A stretch of 55,046 nucleotides of DNA from Pseudorhodobacter sp. Lineage in GTDB: Bacteria; Pseudomonadota; Alphaproteobacteria; Rhodobacterales; Rhodobacteraceae. A program made the translations under genes and the position numbers. Location of the stretch: NCBI GenBank assembly GCA_024642045.1, contig JAHEBX010000003.1, forward strand, positions 1 through 55,046, read 5' to 3'. Of the stretch, positions 53,562-55,046 are shown piece by piece (positions within the stretch are counted from its first letter, which is position 1; every line of letters begins with the position of its first letter). Under the pieces are notes generated by a model that was not told where the DNA came from, ran no database searches, and saw nothing but the letters and a program-made list of their open reading frames with translations.

Positions 53562-54968
53562 ATGGCAGGGCGCAGTGCATTACGACGTGGCATGATGCGA
53601 CGGTCTTCGGCGCTTGTGACCTCATCGCGGCTGTGGAAATCGCGGCTTGTGTTCTGGGCTGGAGCTTTGGCGACGGGTGTGATTTCGGCCGGTTTTGCCG
53701 TCATGGCGGACAAGGCGCAGGGGTTGTTCTTTGCCGTGACCGGTGGGCAGGGCTGGAACATGTGGTTGCCGCTGGTGATTACGCCTGTGGGCATGATGAT
53801 CTGTGCCTTGACGGCGGACCGGTATTTTCCGGGATCGCAGGGATCAGGAATTCCTCAGGCGATTGCAGCGCGGCATCTGCGCGATGATCATGAGCGCAGC
53901 TTTCTGCTGTCGATCCGGCTGGTGCTGGGCAAGATCGCCTTGACCGTTGTAGGGCTTGCCTCGGGTGCCTCGATCGGGCGCGAGGGGCCGACGGTTCAGG
54001 TCGGTGCCTCGCTGATGCTGCTGTCGGCACGGCTGGGCGGGATGGCACATGCCAAGGGGCTGATTCTTGCAGGGTCGGCCGCGGGTATCGCGGCGGCGTT
54101 CAATACGCCGCTGGCGGGCATTGTCTTTGCCATCGAGGAAATGGGTCGCAGCTATAATGCGCGCACCAATGGCGTTGTCTTGTCGGCGGTGATTATCGCG
54201 GGTGTGGCCTCGCTGGGGTTGACGGGGTCCTATACCTATTTCGGCTTTACCCGCGAAGTGGCGCATTTCCCAAGCGACTGGCTGTTGGTCATTGCTTGTG
54301 GCGTGGCGGGCGGCGCGTTTGGTGCAGCCTTTAGCCGTCTGACGCTGTTGCTGATGCGCTGGGTGCGCCGGCTCAAGCTGGCTAAGACGCGCAAGCTGGT
54401 CGCGATTGCTGGGCTGGCAGGGCTGCTTGTGGCGGTGGTTGGGATCGCAACGGGCGGCATGACCTTTGGCACCAGCTATGTCGAGGCGCGAGACGCGGTC
54501 GAAGGGCATAACTTGCCGTGGTTCTTTTTTCTGGGCAAGTTCGTGGTGACGCTGGCCTCGACGGTTTCGGGGATACCGGGCGGGCTATTCGCGCCGTCTC
54601 TGGCCGTCGGAGCAGGGCTTGGGTCGGTGATTGGGGCATTCTTGGGCAGCAGCGCCGGGCTGTCGGCCGTCCTCGGGATGTCGGGCTATTTTGCAGGTGT
54701 TGTGCAGGCGCCGATGACCGCTTTTGTGATCATCGTTGAGATGACAGGCAATCATGACAATGTGGTGCCGGTGATGGCCGCTGCGATGATCGGCTATGGC
54801 ACCTCGCGGTTGATCGCGCCCGAACCTCTGTATCACGCGCTGTCACGGATCTGGGCGGCGGATATCATTCGCAAGATCCGAGCCGCAACGGCCGAGCCAG
54901 TGGTTGTAGAGACAGACGTTCCCGAGCCCGCGGCGGGCGAACCAAAGCAGCCCCCTGTTCAATCCTAG
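53562..54968 (+). CDS. ClC family chloride transporter
   Basis: 468 residues from MAGRSALRRGMMRR, chosen because GGAGGA lies seven bases before it; earlier starts at 53523 and 53532 lack one. Selectivity motifs GSGIPQ (about 100), GREGP (with the external gating glutamate) and GIPGGLFAPSLAVG, plus FAIEEMGRSY with the glutamate that in E. coli ClC carries the internal proton, favouring a Cl-/H+ antiporter over a channel. About ten hydrophobic helices and a short proline-rich tail. No CBS domains in the protein itself. Its stop interlocks with a convergent CBS gene in CTAG. Confidence 0.94.
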   Translation: MAGRSALRRGMMRRSSALVTSSRLWKSRLVFWAGALATGVISAGFAVMADKAQGLFFAVTGGQGWNMWLPLVITPVGMMICALTADRYFPGSQGSGIPQAIAARHLRDDHERSFLLSIRLVLGKIALTVVGLASGASIGREGPTVQVGASLMLLSARLGGMAHAKGLILAGSAAGIAAAFNTPLAGIVFAIEEMGRSYNARTNGVVLSAVIIAGVASLGLTGSYTYFGFTREVAHFPSDWLLVIACGVAGGAFGAAFSRLTLLLMRWVRRLKLAKTRKLVAIAGLAGLLVAVVGIATGGMTFGTSYVEARDAVEGHNLPWFFFLGKFVVTLASTVSGIPGGLFAPSLAVGAGLGSVIGAFLGSSAGLSAVLGMSGYFAGVVQAPMTAFVIIVEMTGNHDNVVPVMAAAMIGYGTSRLIAPEPLYHALSRIWAADIIRKIRAATAEPVVVETDVPEPAAGEPKQPPVQS

Positions 54969-55046
54969 GGGTGGCGGTGGCCCGACAGCAGGGCGATCAT
55001 GTCAGAACGGGTGATCAGGCCAGCGAGGGTTTGACCGCGCAGAACG
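54965..55046 (-). CDS. C-terminal end of a CBS-domain protein (partial)
   Basis: Leftward frame entering from the right edge and ending in TAG at 54965-54967; 26 residues visible, with LRGQTLAGLITRSDMIALLSG matching the end of a CBS domain (the G-L-I-T-R-S-D phrase). HPP/CBS proteins of Rhodobacteraceae end similarly, but the rest is outside the window. CBS domains often bind adenosine nucleotides. Confidence 0.65.
   Translation of the reverse strand, partial: VLRGQTLAGLITRSDMIALLSGHRHP

Noticed and set aside
1-55046. tRNA genes, CRISPR arrays, insertion sequences or prophage
   Set aside because: No cloverleaf, spaced direct repeats, transposase or phage genes were found on either strand.

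Overview
The window looks like chromosomal DNA of a Rhodobacteraceae (Roseobacter-group) alphaproteobacterium. GC content is high, and the protein types are typical of that group: an alpha-2-macroglobulin with an N-terminal PAN domain, a DUF2794 protein, an IalB-like protein, Hint-domain secreted proteins and the succinylase-route genes dapD and dapE. I see no rRNA, tRNA, CRISPR array, insertion sequence or phage gene. Genes are tightly packed, with many ATGA start/stop overlaps and several tail-to-tail stop overlaps.

Layout. 1-6.8 kb: the start of an alpha-2-macroglobulin gene, divergent from a hybrid histidine kinase, then a leftward yggT-recQ-yaaA run. 7-13 kb: a rightward run with a hotdog thioesterase, a UMF1-type transporter, mepA, a phytase-like esterase, a queuosine-precursor transporter behind a likely preQ1-I riboswitch, a small leader-ORF/sRNA unit with its own terminator, arfB and a phosphotransferase. 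13-17.3 kb: a leftward NAD-salvage unit, pncA - hybrid kinase - pncB, with the kinase overlapping pncB. 17.4-22.6 kb: trhO, then a sugar-acid operon (dgoK, dgoA, an SMP-30 lactonase, a GH42 beta-galactosidase). 22.6-28 kb: a GH13 alpha-glucosidase divergent from two tandem MFS transporters, then asd.

28-37 kb: ATP-grasp, TPR and class III aminotransferase genes, a MuiA-like protein, a YcaQ-type glycosylase, a fatty acid desaturase, rlmN and an IalB-like protein. 37-46.5 kb: asparaginase, DUF2794, NlpC/P60 and M17 peptidases, an HPt-like protein, beta-carbonic anhydrase, a LOG-family protein, a cupin/membrane-protein pair divergent from a LysR regulator, a small secreted protein and a lipoprotein L,D-transpeptidase. 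46.6-53 kb: dapD and dapE flank an island of three Hint-domain genes and an unknown 107-residue protein, followed by GNAT and GAF proteins. 53.5-55 kb: a ClC transporter and the end of a CBS-domain gene.

Most of the window is housekeeping. The best leads are the preQ1-I riboswitch; the 11.4-11.64 kb small RNA/leader peptide in front of the ribosome-rescue gene arfB; the three Hint genes, only one of which keeps its catalytic residues; the sensor kinase inside the NAD-salvage operon; a perfect 9-3-9 inverted repeat in front of asd; and recurrent interlocked CTAG stop codons between convergent genes.
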